This document shows positions 24,105 to 31,394 of a stretch of 64,000 bases of DNA, piece after piece. The notes under the pieces were generated by a model. The model saw nothing but the letters and a program-made list of their open reading frames with translations, was not told the origin of the DNA and did no database searches. Each line of letters opens with the position of its first letter. Within the stretch, counting starts at the first letter, position 1. Source of the DNA: Clostridia bacterium (GTDB lineage: Bacteria > Bacillota > Clostridia > Oscillospirales > Acutalibacteraceae); the NCBI GenBank assembly GCA_017516485.1, contig JAFXCH010000013.1:59195-123194 (forward strand), given 5' to 3'. The translations under genes were made by a program, and so were the position numbers.

Positions 24105-24950
24105 TTGTTCGGATATGTTAAAATATATAAGCCTGAGCTTAAAGTAAAGGATTACGAGGCTTATCAGGGAGTTTATTGCTCACTCTGTAAGCGAATCGGT
24201 AAGGATTACGGTCAGCTCGCAAGGCTTACTCTCAATTACGATTTTACAATGCTTGCTCTTACAAGGCTTGCATTCGCGGATGAATGCTGCGGGTTCAAGG
24301 ATTCACGCTGCAGCTTTAATCCGACAAAGAAATGCCGTCAGTGCATAAACGGTGAAAAAGAGCTCCGCTTTGCAGCAGCTGCTGCCATGATAATGGTTTA
24401 CTATAAGCTCTGCGACGATATAAACGATTCATCTTTTTTTAAAGGGCTTCTCAAGCGTTTACTGCGCCCTTTTTTTGCTCTCAAACGAAGGAAAGCGAAA
24501 AAGCTTTTCCCTGAAGCGGATGAGATTATCGGCAGTGCAATCGCCGAGCAAAGCAAGGTAGAGCAGAGGTCTGACGCAGGAGTTGATGCATCTGCTCACC
24601 CTTCGGCAACAGCTATGGGTAAATTACTTTCATATGGTTTTGAGGGTGAAAAAGCTATCAAGCTTGAGCGTATTGGTTACCTTGTCGGCAGGTGGGTTTA
24701 CCTGATGGATGCATACGATGATTTGTATGATGATAAAAAGACATCATCTTATAATGTTTTTAATAATATATTGACAAATGAAAAAGAAGCGGAGGAATAT
24801 GCCGAAGGTGTGCTGAATGTAACAGCTGCCGAGCTTTCAAGAGCGGTTGAGACAGCAAAGCCTGCACGCTTAGGCGAAATCCTCGAGAACATCGTGTTTG
24901 ACGGAATGTTTGCCACGATGAAACAAATCAAAAAGGAGAGAGATAAATGA
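24105..24950 (+). CDS. DUF5685 family protein
   Basis: A 281-residue, probably helical, soluble protein of unknown function. The TTG at 24105 follows GGAG and gives the family start FGYVKIYKPELKVKDYEAY; an upstream ATG lies inside ispF. Conserved features include YCSLCKRIGKDYG and later cysteines (DECCGFKDSRCSFNPTKKC), which could bind metal, and a second half with VGRWVYLMDAYDDLYDD. The Asp-rich helix in particular looks like polyprenyl-synthase-type all-alpha folds. Coupled to the following J-like gene by an ATGA overlap, a pairing common in Clostridia. Confidence 0.8.
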   Translation: MFGYVKIYKPELKVKDYEAYQGVYCSLCKRIGKDYGQLARLTLNYDFTMLALTRLAFADECCGFKDSRCSFNPTKKCRQCINGEKELRFAAAAAMIMVYYKLCDDINDSSFFKGLLKRLLRPFFALKRRKAKKLFPEADEIIGSAIAEQSKVEQRSDAGVDASAHPSATAMGKLLSYGFEGEKAIKLERIGYLVGRWVYLMDAYDDLYDDKKTSSYNVFNNILTNEKEAEEYAEGVLNVTAAELSRAVETAKPARLGEILENIVFDGMFATMKQIKKERDK

Positions 24951-25534
24951 GAGACCCGTTTGAGGTTTTAGGGCTTGAGCGCGACGCAAGTGATGACAGA
25001 ATCAAAGATGCTTACCGAGATCTTGCAAGGCTTTACAGTGATGCGGGTTCAATGCCTGACCCTGTAAGAATGCGAGAAATTGACGCCGCTTACGATGAGA
25101 TAATTCTCAGCCGTACGGGTAACGGCGGCAAATCATACAGCGAGCCGAGTTATACTTATACGGTGCCGAATGAATTTGGCGATATCAGAGCTAAAATCAA
25201 GAGCGGCAAAATAGAAGATGCCGATACACTGCTTGACGGTGTACCTGTTTCAAACCGCAATGCAGAATGGTATTATCTTAAAGGTACCGTGTTGCACCGC
25301 AGAGGCTGGCTTGAAGATGCTATGCGTTACTTTGAGCAGGCAACACGTCTTGACCCGGCAAATGCAGAATACAGGCGTGCATACAACACCATAAATTCCG
25401 ACAGGTCCGGCGGCTACCGTACCGAAAGAAGAAGTAACACTTCGGGCTGTTCAGGCTGCGAAATCTGCCAGGGTCTGCTTTGTGCCGATTGCTGTTGTGA
25501 GTGCTTCGGTTGTGACCTTATCAGGTGCTGTTGA
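24947..25534 (+). CDS. J-like domain protein with TPR and Cys-rich tail, HPD motif missing
   Basis: A 195-residue protein. The first 60 residues fold like a DnaJ J-domain (DPFEVLGLERDASDDRIKDAYRDLARL), but where HPD should follow the sequence reads YSDAGSMPDP, so it should not stimulate DnaK in the usual way. Residues about 85-150 form TPR-like helices (AEWYYLKGTVLHRRGWLEDA). The last 30 residues are extremely Cys-rich (CSGCEICQGLLCADCCCEC), suggesting metal binding or membrane association. Related clostridial proteins with the same tail usually keep HPD. It starts inside the DUF5685 stop codon, so the two probably act together. Confidence 0.8.
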   Translation: MRDPFEVLGLERDASDDRIKDAYRDLARLYSDAGSMPDPVRMREIDAAYDEIILSRTGNGGKSYSEPSYTYTVPNEFGDIRAKIKSGKIEDADTLLDGVPVSNRNAEWYYLKGTVLHRRGWLEDAMRYFEQATRLDPANAEYRRAYNTINSDRSGGYRTERRSNTSGCSGCEICQGLLCADCCCECFGCDLIRCC

Positions 25535-25543
25535 GGTGGTTAA

Positions 25544-26077
25544 ATGAAGCAATCATCCAAAACGGCTTTAGGCGGTATCGTCAGTGCACTGAGCATTACT
25601 CTGATGCTGATGACGGCTGTTATACCGTTTATGACCTATGCTTTGCCGCTGGCGGCAGGCTCATTGCTTATACTTGTAGTTATTGAAATCAATAAACGCT
25701 GGGCGTTTGTAGTTTATGCGGCGGTAAGTCTTATGAGCATATTCGTGGTGCCCGACAAAGAGGCGGCAGTTTTTTATATAGCTTTTTTCGGCTATTTTCC
25801 GATTATAAAATCGGCACTTGAAAAACACCTTAATATTGTGTTAGAGTGGATTATCAAGTTGCTTATTTTTAATACATCAACAGTTGCGGGTTACTTCTTC
25901 ACAACCTATGTGCTCGGAATTCCCTTTGATGAAACGGGCGAATTCGGCAAGTACAGCCTGGTTATTCTGCTTGCGCTTGCAAACGCCGTTTTTATCGCTT
26001 ACGATGTAATGCTTACAAAGTTTATAACTCTTTATCTGAAAAGATTCAGAAAGAGCTTTCATAAAATTTTCAAATAA
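25544..26077 (+). CDS. Integral membrane protein of unknown function
   Basis: A 177-residue protein with about five hydrophobic segments (near residues 10-30, 35-55, 58-78, 85-105 and 130-155) and a basic C-terminus. No family motif is recognised; the outline resembles small transporter or S-component-like proteins without a diagnostic signature. GAGGTGG precedes the ATG 9 bp after the J-like gene, so it is probably the last gene of the DUF5685 group. A GH109-like gene begins 21 bp later with a strong ribosome site, so transcription may continue. Confidence 0.7.
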   Translation: MKQSSKTALGGIVSALSITLMLMTAVIPFMTYALPLAAGSLLILVVIEINKRWAFVVYAAVSLMSIFVVPDKEAAVFYIAFFGYFPIIKSALEKHLNIVLEWIIKLLIFNTSTVAGYFFTTYVLGIPFDETGEFGKYSLVILLALANAVFIAYDVMLTKFITLYLKRFRKSFHKIFK

Positions 26078-26097
26078 TTTTCCGGAGGAATAAAAAT

Positions 26098-27366
26098 ATG
26101 TCAGAAAAAATCAAGTTTGCCGTAATCGGCGTCAGCGGAAGAGGTTCAGGTATGGCTCTCGAGCTTCAGAGTGTTGAGGGTGTTGAGATTGTCGCTGTAT
26201 GTGACCTTTATCAGGACAGAGTTGACGATATGATAGCACGCTTTGAAGAAGAGTGCGGCTTCAGACCCGACGGCTACACCGATTACAAAGAGATGATAAA
26301 GCGTGAAGATATCGGTGCGGTTATGATTTCAACCACATGGATTACTCACTCCCGTATTGCTGTAGACTGTATGAAGGCAGGTCTTCATGTAGGTATGGAA
26401 GTCGGCGGTGCAGCAAGCATTGAGGAGTGCTGGGAGCTCGTCCGTACAAGTGAAGAAACAGGCAAGTTCTGTATGCTTCTTGAAAACTGCTGTTATGACC
26501 GCTTCGAGATGGCTCTGTTCAATATGAAGCGTCAGGGTCTCTTCGGCGAGGTTGTACATACTCAGGGTGCATATCAGCACGACCTTCGTGACGAAATCGT
26601 ACTCGGCAGAGAGAATCGACACGGCAGACTTTACAACTTCATGAACCGTGACGGTGAAGTTTATCCGACCCACCAGCTCGGCCCGATCTGTAAACTTCTT
26701 GACATCAACCGCGGTAACAGAATGGTATCTGTTGTTTCAATGTCCAGCAAGGCAAGAGGTCTCAACCAGTGGATTAAGGACAACAAGGGTGAGGACTACG
26801 ACCTTTACGGCTATGATTTCACACTCGGCGATGTTGTTACAACAATGATCAAGTGTGCACACGGTGAAACAATCCTTCTCACACACGAGTGTTCACTGCC
26901 CAGACCTTACTCAAGAGGTTACCGTATTGACGGTACAAAGGGTATGTACACAGAGGATGACAATCAGATTTATATCGAGGGTCGTTCACCTCAGCACGAG
27001 TTTGAGCGTGTAGAGCCTTACATCGAGGAATTTGAGCATCCGCTGTGGAAGGAATATTTCCAGAAGGGTGTTCACGAGGCAGGTCACGGCGGTATGGATT
27101 TCCTTGTTCTTTCCGCATTTGCTGAGGCAGCCCTTAACGACACCAAGCCTCCGATTGACGTTTACGATACAGCAGCTTGGATGGCTGTTACCTGCCTTTC
27201 CGAGCAGTCTATTGCTACAGGCAGCCACCCGATTGCATTCCCCGATTTCACAAACGGTATGTGGATTGACAGAGAGCCGTATCGCAGAGGCAGATATTGT
27301 CTTGACGAAATCTGTCCCGAGTATTATGATATAAAAGAAGAAAGCAAAGAAGATAAAGCTGAATAA
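26098..27366 (+). CDS. Gfo/Idh/MocA-fold enzyme resembling GH109 glycosidases
   Basis: A 422-residue protein with an N-terminal NAD(P)-binding Rossmann fold (KFAVIGVSGRGSG). The usual EKP motif of sugar dehydrogenases is replaced by EVGGA. The sequence then follows the GH109 pattern: LLENCCYDRFEMALFNMKRQGLFGE, AYQHDLRDEI, YPTHQLGPI, VSMSSKARG, and GHGGMDF near residue 330. GH109 members such as N-acetylgalactosaminidases cleave glycosides through a transient NAD-dependent oxidation. There is no signal peptide, so it is intracellular. The following genes encode a sugar kinase, a GH4 enzyme and an esterase, consistent with breakdown of imported N-acetyl or phosphorylated sugars. The substrate is inferred only. 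Confidence 0.8.
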   Translation: MSEKIKFAVIGVSGRGSGMALELQSVEGVEIVAVCDLYQDRVDDMIARFEEECGFRPDGYTDYKEMIKREDIGAVMISTTWITHSRIAVDCMKAGLHVGMEVGGAASIEECWELVRTSEETGKFCMLLENCCYDRFEMALFNMKRQGLFGEVVHTQGAYQHDLRDEIVLGRENRHGRLYNFMNRDGEVYPTHQLGPICKLLDINRGNRMVSVVSMSSKARGLNQWIKDNKGEDYDLYGYDFTLGDVVTTMIKCAHGETILLTHECSLPRPYSRGYRIDGTKGMYTEDDNQIYIEGRSPQHEFERVEPYIEEFEHPLWKEYFQKGVHEAGHGGMDFLVLSAFAEAALNDTKPPIDVYDTAAWMAVTCLSEQSIATGSHPIAFPDFTNGMWIDREPYRRGRYCLDEICPEYYDIKEESKEDKAE

Positions 27367-27389
27367 TTAAACAGAAAGGGAATTTTATT

Positions 27390-28328
27390 ATGTATTACAT
27401 AGGCGTTGACGGCGGCGGTACAAAAACCGTCTACACTCTCTTTAACGAAAATAAGGAAACTCTCGACGAGGTAAAGACTCCGGGCAGTAACCACGAGAAT
27501 ATGGAAGGCTCATTTGACGAAGCAAGTGAAATCATCTGGAGCGGTCTTACAGCTCTTGTTGCAAAGCGCGGTATCTCACTTGACGATGTCAGCTTCACAC
27601 TTATGGGTCTTGCAGGTATTGACCACCCCTATCAGCACGATATTATGTGTGAAAAACTCAAGGCAAAGGGTCTTAAGAATTTTGAGATTTTCAATGACGG
27701 CTTCCTTGGTGTAAAGGCAGGCAGTGAAACAGGTGCGGCTATCGGTTACAATATGGGTACAGGTATGTGCTGTAACGCTATTGACCGCAAGGGTGAGATG
27801 CGTCAGCTTGCAGGTCTCGGTGAATTCTCAGGCGATATCGGCGGCGGTCATCAGATTGCTATCACTGCATACCGCATTATTTACGATGATGTTATGCTGA
27901 ATATTGAGAAGACAGCTATGACAGATATGTTCTTCGAGGAATTCGGAATCAAATCAAAGGAGGCATTCCTCGGTACAGTTGCAATGTATGAGGACGAGAC
28001 TCAGATGTCACGCTTCGTAATGCGCCTTATCGACTTCTTCTTTGCTGCTGCAAAGCTGGGCGATAAGCCCGTTATGGCAGCTGTTGATGCACTTGCAACA
28101 AGAGGCGCTTACCTTATTGCCGCTCACGCAAACCAGCTTGACTTTGACGATGAGGTTGAGGTTGTTCTCGCAGGCTCTATTCATACAAAGCTTCCCAGTG
28201 AAGAGTATGTTGACCTTATGATTGAGAAGGCAGGCAAGCTCACAGAGAAGAAGCTCTGCTTCAAGAAGCTCACAGCAGCTCCCGTATTCGGTTGTATAAA
28301 TTGGATTTTACAAGATTACGCAAAGTAA
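27390..28328 (+). CDS. BadF/BadG/BcrA/BcrD-type sugar kinase (N-acetylglucosamine kinase-like)
   Basis: A 312-residue ASKHA-fold ATPase. The phosphate loop is YIGVDGGGTKTVYTLF, followed by LMGLAGIDHPYQ, a second nucleotide contact in FEIFNDGFLGVKAG, and GLGEFSGDIGGGHQIA. The same family contains N-acetylglucosamine kinase and activators of 2-hydroxyacyl-CoA dehydratases; absence of the activator Fe-S cysteines and the sugar-gene context favour a kinase. It would phosphorylate a hexosamine or other sugar released by the neighbouring glycosidases. The 23-bp gap upstream and downstream indicates an operon with GH109 and GH4. Confidence 0.85.
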   Translation: MYYIGVDGGGTKTVYTLFNENKETLDEVKTPGSNHENMEGSFDEASEIIWSGLTALVAKRGISLDDVSFTLMGLAGIDHPYQHDIMCEKLKAKGLKNFEIFNDGFLGVKAGSETGAAIGYNMGTGMCCNAIDRKGEMRQLAGLGEFSGDIGGGHQIAITAYRIIYDDVMLNIEKTAMTDMFFEEFGIKSKEAFLGTVAMYEDETQMSRFVMRLIDFFFAAAKLGDKPVMAAVDALATRGAYLIAAHANQLDFDDEVEVVLAGSIHTKLPSEEYVDLMIEKAGKLTEKKLCFKKLTAAPVFGCINWILQDYAK

Positions 28329-28351
28329 TTTAACTTCGGAGGTAATATAAA

Positions 28352-29644
28352 ATGAAAGAAATCAATGTATGCGTTATCGGCTCAGGCAGTACATATTGCC
28401 CCGAGCTTGTAGACGGTTTCCTTCAGGCAAGGGATTCGCTCAAGCTCAAGAAGATTTCCTTTATGGATATTGATGACCGCAAGAGAAATATTGTCGGCAA
28501 CCTTTGCATCCGTATGCTTAAGGCTGCAGGTATCGACTGCGAAACAGTACTTACAGATGACCTTGATGTAGCTCTTCAGGGTGCAGACTTTGTTGTCACA
28601 CAGATTCGTGTAGGCAAGCTTCCCTGCAGACATCTTGACGAAACAATTCCGCTCAAGTACGGTCTTATCGGTCAAGAAACAACAGGTATCGGCGGCTTCT
28701 TCAAGGCTCTTCGTACAATTCCCGTTATGAAGAACATCTGTAACAAGATTGAGGAAATCTGCCCCGATGCATGGCTTATAAACTTCACAAATCCCTCGGG
28801 TATCGTTACCGAGTATGTTCTCAACAACACAAATGTCAAGTGTATCGGTCTTTGCAACGTGCCGATAGATATGCTTGACGACACAAAGGAAATTGTCGGC
28901 GAGGATGCTGAGATCAAGTATGTAGGTCTAAACCACCTCAGCTGGATGACATCCGTCAAGGTAAACGGTGAAGAGAAGATTGACGAGCTTATTGCAAACG
29001 GCTTCTCTCCCAAGGTTATGGCTAACATAAAGGATGACGGCTTCTCACTTGAGACTCTTGCTGCAATTCACGCTCTTCCTTCATCCTATCTCCAGTACTA
29101 CTACTGCCGTAATGCAAAGCTTGAGTACCTTCTCAAGAGTGAAAAGAGCCGTGCACAGAAGTGTATGGAAATTGAAGAGGAACTTCTCGAAATGTACTCC
29201 GACGAAGGTCTGTACGTAAAGCCTGCTCTGCTTGACCAGCGCGGAGGCCACAAGTATTCACTTGTTGCTGTTTCACTCATCAACGCTATTGCAAACGATA
29301 TCGGCGACGTTCAGGTTGTAAATATCAAGAACGGCAACACTCTTCCCTTCCTCAAGCCCGACGATGTTATCGAGGTGCCTGCACGCATCGGTAAGAACGG
29401 TGCAGAGCCGATTGACCTGGGCGAAATCAACAACCGCCACATTATCGGCCTTATGAGCATTGTCAAGGAGTATGAGCGTTACACAGTTGAGGCTGCAAAG
29501 ACAGGCTCCAACGAAGCTGCTCTCAACGCTCTTCTTGTTCATCCGCTTGTAGGTGACTGGGAGAAGGCTCTCAACTGCTTCAACGAAATGAAGGAAGCAC
29601 ACAAGGATTATCTCCCCCAATTCTTTAATACCTCAGATAAGTAA
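28352..29644 (+). CDS. Glycoside hydrolase family 4 (6-phospho-beta-glucosidase type)
   Basis: A 430-residue NAD- and metal-dependent glycosidase. The dinucleotide fold is NVCVIGSGSTYCPEL. Family blocks are QIRVGKLPCRHLDE, GQETTGIGGFFKALRTIP, INFTNPSGIVTEYV, and IGLCNVPI with the metal-ligand Cys, then KYVGLNHLSW with the metal-ligand His. GH4 enzymes cleave 6-phospho-glycosides, or some unphosphorylated alpha- or beta-glycosides, by an oxidation-elimination route. GGAGG precedes the ATG. With GH109 upstream, this operon has two different NAD-dependent glycosidases flanking a sugar kinase. Confidence 0.93.
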   Translation: MKEINVCVIGSGSTYCPELVDGFLQARDSLKLKKISFMDIDDRKRNIVGNLCIRMLKAAGIDCETVLTDDLDVALQGADFVVTQIRVGKLPCRHLDETIPLKYGLIGQETTGIGGFFKALRTIPVMKNICNKIEEICPDAWLINFTNPSGIVTEYVLNNTNVKCIGLCNVPIDMLDDTKEIVGEDAEIKYVGLNHLSWMTSVKVNGEEKIDELIANGFSPKVMANIKDDGFSLETLAAIHALPSSYLQYYYCRNAKLEYLLKSEKSRAQKCMEIEEELLEMYSDEGLYVKPALLDQRGGHKYSLVAVSLINAIANDIGDVQVVNIKNGNTLPFLKPDDVIEVPARIGKNGAEPIDLGEINNRHIIGLMSIVKEYERYTVEAAKTGSNEAALNALLVHPLVGDWEKALNCFNEMKEAHKDYLPQFFNTSDK

Positions 29645-29702
29645 GATACACTGATTAAAGTTGAGACACCGAGATAGGTTTATATCTTTGTCTTAACAAA
29701 TA

Positions 29703-29728
29703 GCGTGCGAACACAAGTTCGCCCCTAC
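29703..29728 (+). repeat. Short intergenic palindromic repeat ending GCCCCTAC
   Basis: GTGCGAAC-ACAA-GTTCGCCCCTAC forms a small hairpin between the GH4 and SGNH genes. Its end matches the element at 15216-15240. The remainder of this 111-bp gap shows only the ribosome site of the next gene. Confidence 0.5.
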
Positions 29729-29755
29729 TCAAAAAGTATCAGCGAGGAAATAAAA

Positions 29756-30382
29756 ATGAAAACCTTTTTGTTTCAGGGAGATTCCGTAACAGATGCAGGC
29801 AGAGATCATGAGGATGATTTCGATCTCGGTCCCGGATATCCGCGTATGGTTGCAGAGTATTTTGATAAGAAATATCCCGAACTGTTCAGCTTTGTAAACA
29901 CCGGAACAAGCGGAGACACAAGTGCTTGTATATACGCACGAATGGGTACGGAAATTTTAAACATACACCCCGACTATATGAGTCTCCTTGTCGGATTTAA
30001 TGATATTTCGCATCTCATTAATAAGGATGACGGTATAGCGTCTCATAGGTACGAGCAGCTGCTGTGTATGCTTATTGAGGATGTTACCGAGGCTCTGCCC
30101 GGGATTAAAATAATAATGCTTGAGCCGTATGTCCTCAAGGGTGTCAGCACCGCACCAAAATGGGATGAGCTTAACCCCGGTGTGAGAAATAACGCCGCCA
30201 TAGCAAAAAGAGTTGCGGAAAAATATGGCCTGCCTTTTGTTACGCTTCAGGATAAATTCGATGCGCTGTGCAATGAAAAGCCGGCAGATTTCTGGGTGCA
30301 GGATGGAATTCATCCTACCGAAAACGGCCACCGTGTCATTGCCGATGAGCTGATAAAGGCTGTAGAAAAAGAGCTTAAATGA
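29756..30382 (+). CDS. SGNH/GDSL-type hydrolase
   Basis: A 208-residue esterase or lipase-fold enzyme without signal peptide. Block I is FLFQGDSVTDAG (nucleophile Ser), block II includes NTGTSGDTS, block III is LLVGFND and block V is DGIHPTENGHRV (catalytic Asp and His). The family includes carbohydrate acetyl esterases. Following a glycosidase/kinase operon, removal of acetyl groups from imported sugars is the likeliest role. The ATG at 29756 follows GAGGAAA; the frame continues upstream through the short repeat, which is not coding. Confidence 0.9.
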   Translation: MKTFLFQGDSVTDAGRDHEDDFDLGPGYPRMVAEYFDKKYPELFSFVNTGTSGDTSACIYARMGTEILNIHPDYMSLLVGFNDISHLINKDDGIASHRYEQLLCMLIEDVTEALPGIKIIMLEPYVLKGVSTAPKWDELNPGVRNNAAIAKRVAEKYGLPFVTLQDKFDALCNEKPADFWVQDGIHPTENGHRVIADELIKAVEKELK

Positions 30383-30417
30383 GTACAGTCTGAAAATAAA
30401 AGGTAAACAAAAAATAA

Positions 30418-30449
30418 CCCGACCGTGTGATTGATTTCACACGGTCGGG
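30418..30449. terminator. Bidirectional terminator T1 beside the XRE module
   Basis: CCCGACCGTGTGA pairs perfectly with TCACACGGTCGGG around a 6-nt loop, with A-rich sequence before and T-rich after. It serves the SGNH gene and the minus-strand regulator. A near-identical hairpin occurs at 31294-31332. Confidence 0.8.
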
Positions 30450-30454
30450 TGCTG

Positions 30455-30670
30455 TTATTTATACGGTTTTATGTTATTTGTTCTGCCTAAAATATAGTCG
30501 GTTGAGGTCTTGTAGTAATCGGCGAGAATTATTAACAAGCGAGTAGGGATTTCTCTTTTGCCGGTTTCATAGTTGCTGTATACTCTTTGATCTATACCGA
30601 GTATTGCGGCTATCTCTTTTTGCATCAGGTCATGGTCTTCTCTTAAATCACGTAAACGCGGATAATACAT
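30455..30670 (-). CDS. XRE-family HTH transcriptional regulator
   Basis: A 71-residue Cro/CI-type DNA-binding protein consisting of little but the HTH: LRDLREDHDLMQKEIAAIL with recognition helix region QRVYSNYETGKREIP, then LIILADYYKTSTDYILGR. It has no sensing or protease domain. The ribosome site is GAGGTGAG. It is divergent from a small unknown gene, and the shared 89-bp gap holds two near-identical palindromes, so it very likely represses itself and its neighbour. The AT-rich setting and flanking duplicated terminators suggest an inserted module. Confidence 0.9.
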   Translation of the reverse strand: MYYPRLRDLREDHDLMQKEIAAILGIDQRVYSNYETGKREIPTRLLIILADYYKTSTDYILGRTNNIKPYK

Positions 30671-30695
30671 AAACTCACCTCAAGTTCAGTATATG

Positions 30696-30713
30696 TACTA
30701 TCAAAGAATAGTA
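30696..30713. promoter_or_regulatory. Operator-like palindrome O1
   Basis: TACTATCAAAGAATAGTA has 6-bp inverted arms (TACTAT/ATAGTA). It lies between the XRE gene and its divergent partner, 25 bp centre-to-centre from O2. Confidence 0.6.
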
Positions 30714-30742
30714 TTGATTTTACTATCAAAAGATAGTAAAAT
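30714..30742 (+). promoter_or_regulatory. Promoter of the small XRE-partner gene, overlapped by an operator
   Basis: TTGATT (30714-30719) and TAAAAT (30737-30742) with 17-bp spacing. O2 fills the spacer, so binding there would block RNA polymerase. Confidence 0.6.
30721..30738. promoter_or_regulatory. Operator-like palindrome O2
   Basis: TACTATCAAAAGATAGTA has perfect 7-bp arms (TACTATC/GATAGTA). It is the same half-site as O1, consistent with a dimeric XRE repressor binding two sites. Confidence 0.65.
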
Positions 30743-30759
30743 AGCTGTGAGGTGATAAT

Positions 30760-31041
30760 ATGAAAGCGGAAAAAGAAACGGAAGATTTATATTGCTTGCT
30801 GGAGAGTGCTTTGGATAATGAAGGCTTAGATGAGTTTCTGAAATGCGGTACAGATGAGATTTGGAAGAATCATTTTGGTATCGGGTTATGGCTGCGTAAC
30901 AATGTGCTTACATGCGACAATTCAATATACCGCAGTTTTATCCGACAAGGGATTACAGATAAGGATGAAATGTCAGCGATTATCATTGAGGGATTTTATT
31001 GGTATCTGAAATCAAAAGAGATTAATGATAAAAATTATTGA
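30760..31041 (+). CDS. Small acidic protein, possible DUF6794-like
   Basis: A 93-residue soluble protein. The second half, IWKNHFGIGLWLRNN followed by SIYRSFIRQGITDKDEMSA and a FYWYLKSK end, recalls the DUF6794 family. That match is from memory and tentative, and no function is known. The first 30 residues are strongly acidic. GAGGTG precedes the ATG. It is transcribed from a promoter carrying the O2 palindrome and faces the XRE gene, so the two form a minimal regulator-effector pair. It could be the effector of a toxin-antitoxin-like switch, but nothing in the sequence proves toxicity. Confidence 0.65.
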   Translation: MKAEKETEDLYCLLESALDNEGLDEFLKCGTDEIWKNHFGIGLWLRNNVLTCDNSIYRSFIRQGITDKDEMSAIIIEGFYWYLKSKEINDKNY

Positions 31042-31070
31042 TAAGTTATATCGCTGTAAATATGCTTGTC

Positions 31071-31192
31071 AAAAGCTCCCTTTGAAGGGAGCTGTCACGA
31101 AGTGACTGAGGGTTGCCATAAAATATAAATCAACATTTAATTTTGCAATCCTCCGTCTTTTGCTTCGCAAAATCCACCTCCTTTGAAAAGGA
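31071..31192. repeat. MITE-like hairpin element
   Basis: This gap (31042-31394) has no gene. The element contains GCTCCCTT/AAGGGAGC, GTCAC-GAA-GTGAC, GGGTTG facing CAATCC, TTTTGC-TTC-GCAAAA and TCCTT/AAGGA, in an imperfect overall inverted repeat. Similar elements with AAGGGAGCTGTCACGAAG-type ends are common between genes of gut Clostridia (recalled, not searched). Its GTCACGAAGTGAC hairpin is the exact reverse complement of one in the 18336-18538 array. Confidence 0.65.
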
Positions 31193-31293
31193 TGTTTTTT
31201 GATAGCCGCCGTAAAGAGGATATATTGGTGAAGTTTGATGAGATTATTTGCTGACGGTCAGAATTACATTATGAAAAAATTAAGATACAAATT

Positions 31294-31332
31294 AACACCG
31301 ACCGTGTGATTTGATTTCACACGGTCGGTGTT
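31294..31332. terminator. Bidirectional terminator T2 beside the XRE module
   Basis: AACACCGACCGTGTGA (31294-31309) pairs perfectly with TCACACGGTCGGTGTT (31317-31332). The core and loop are almost identical to T1 at 30418-30449. It serves the minus-strand beta-propeller gene and anything transcribed from the XRE module. Confidence 0.8.
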
Positions 31333-31361
31333 ATCATTAATTCAGTTGAAGTTTACCGATA

Positions 31362-31394
31362 ATTCCGCATTCCGAATTCCTAATTCCGAATTGC
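31362..31394. repeat. ATTCCGN heptamer repeat
   Basis: Four tandem copies of a 7-bp unit (ATTCCGC, ATTCCGA, ATTCCTA, ATTCCGA) end one base before the beta-propeller stop codon. Confidence 0.6.
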
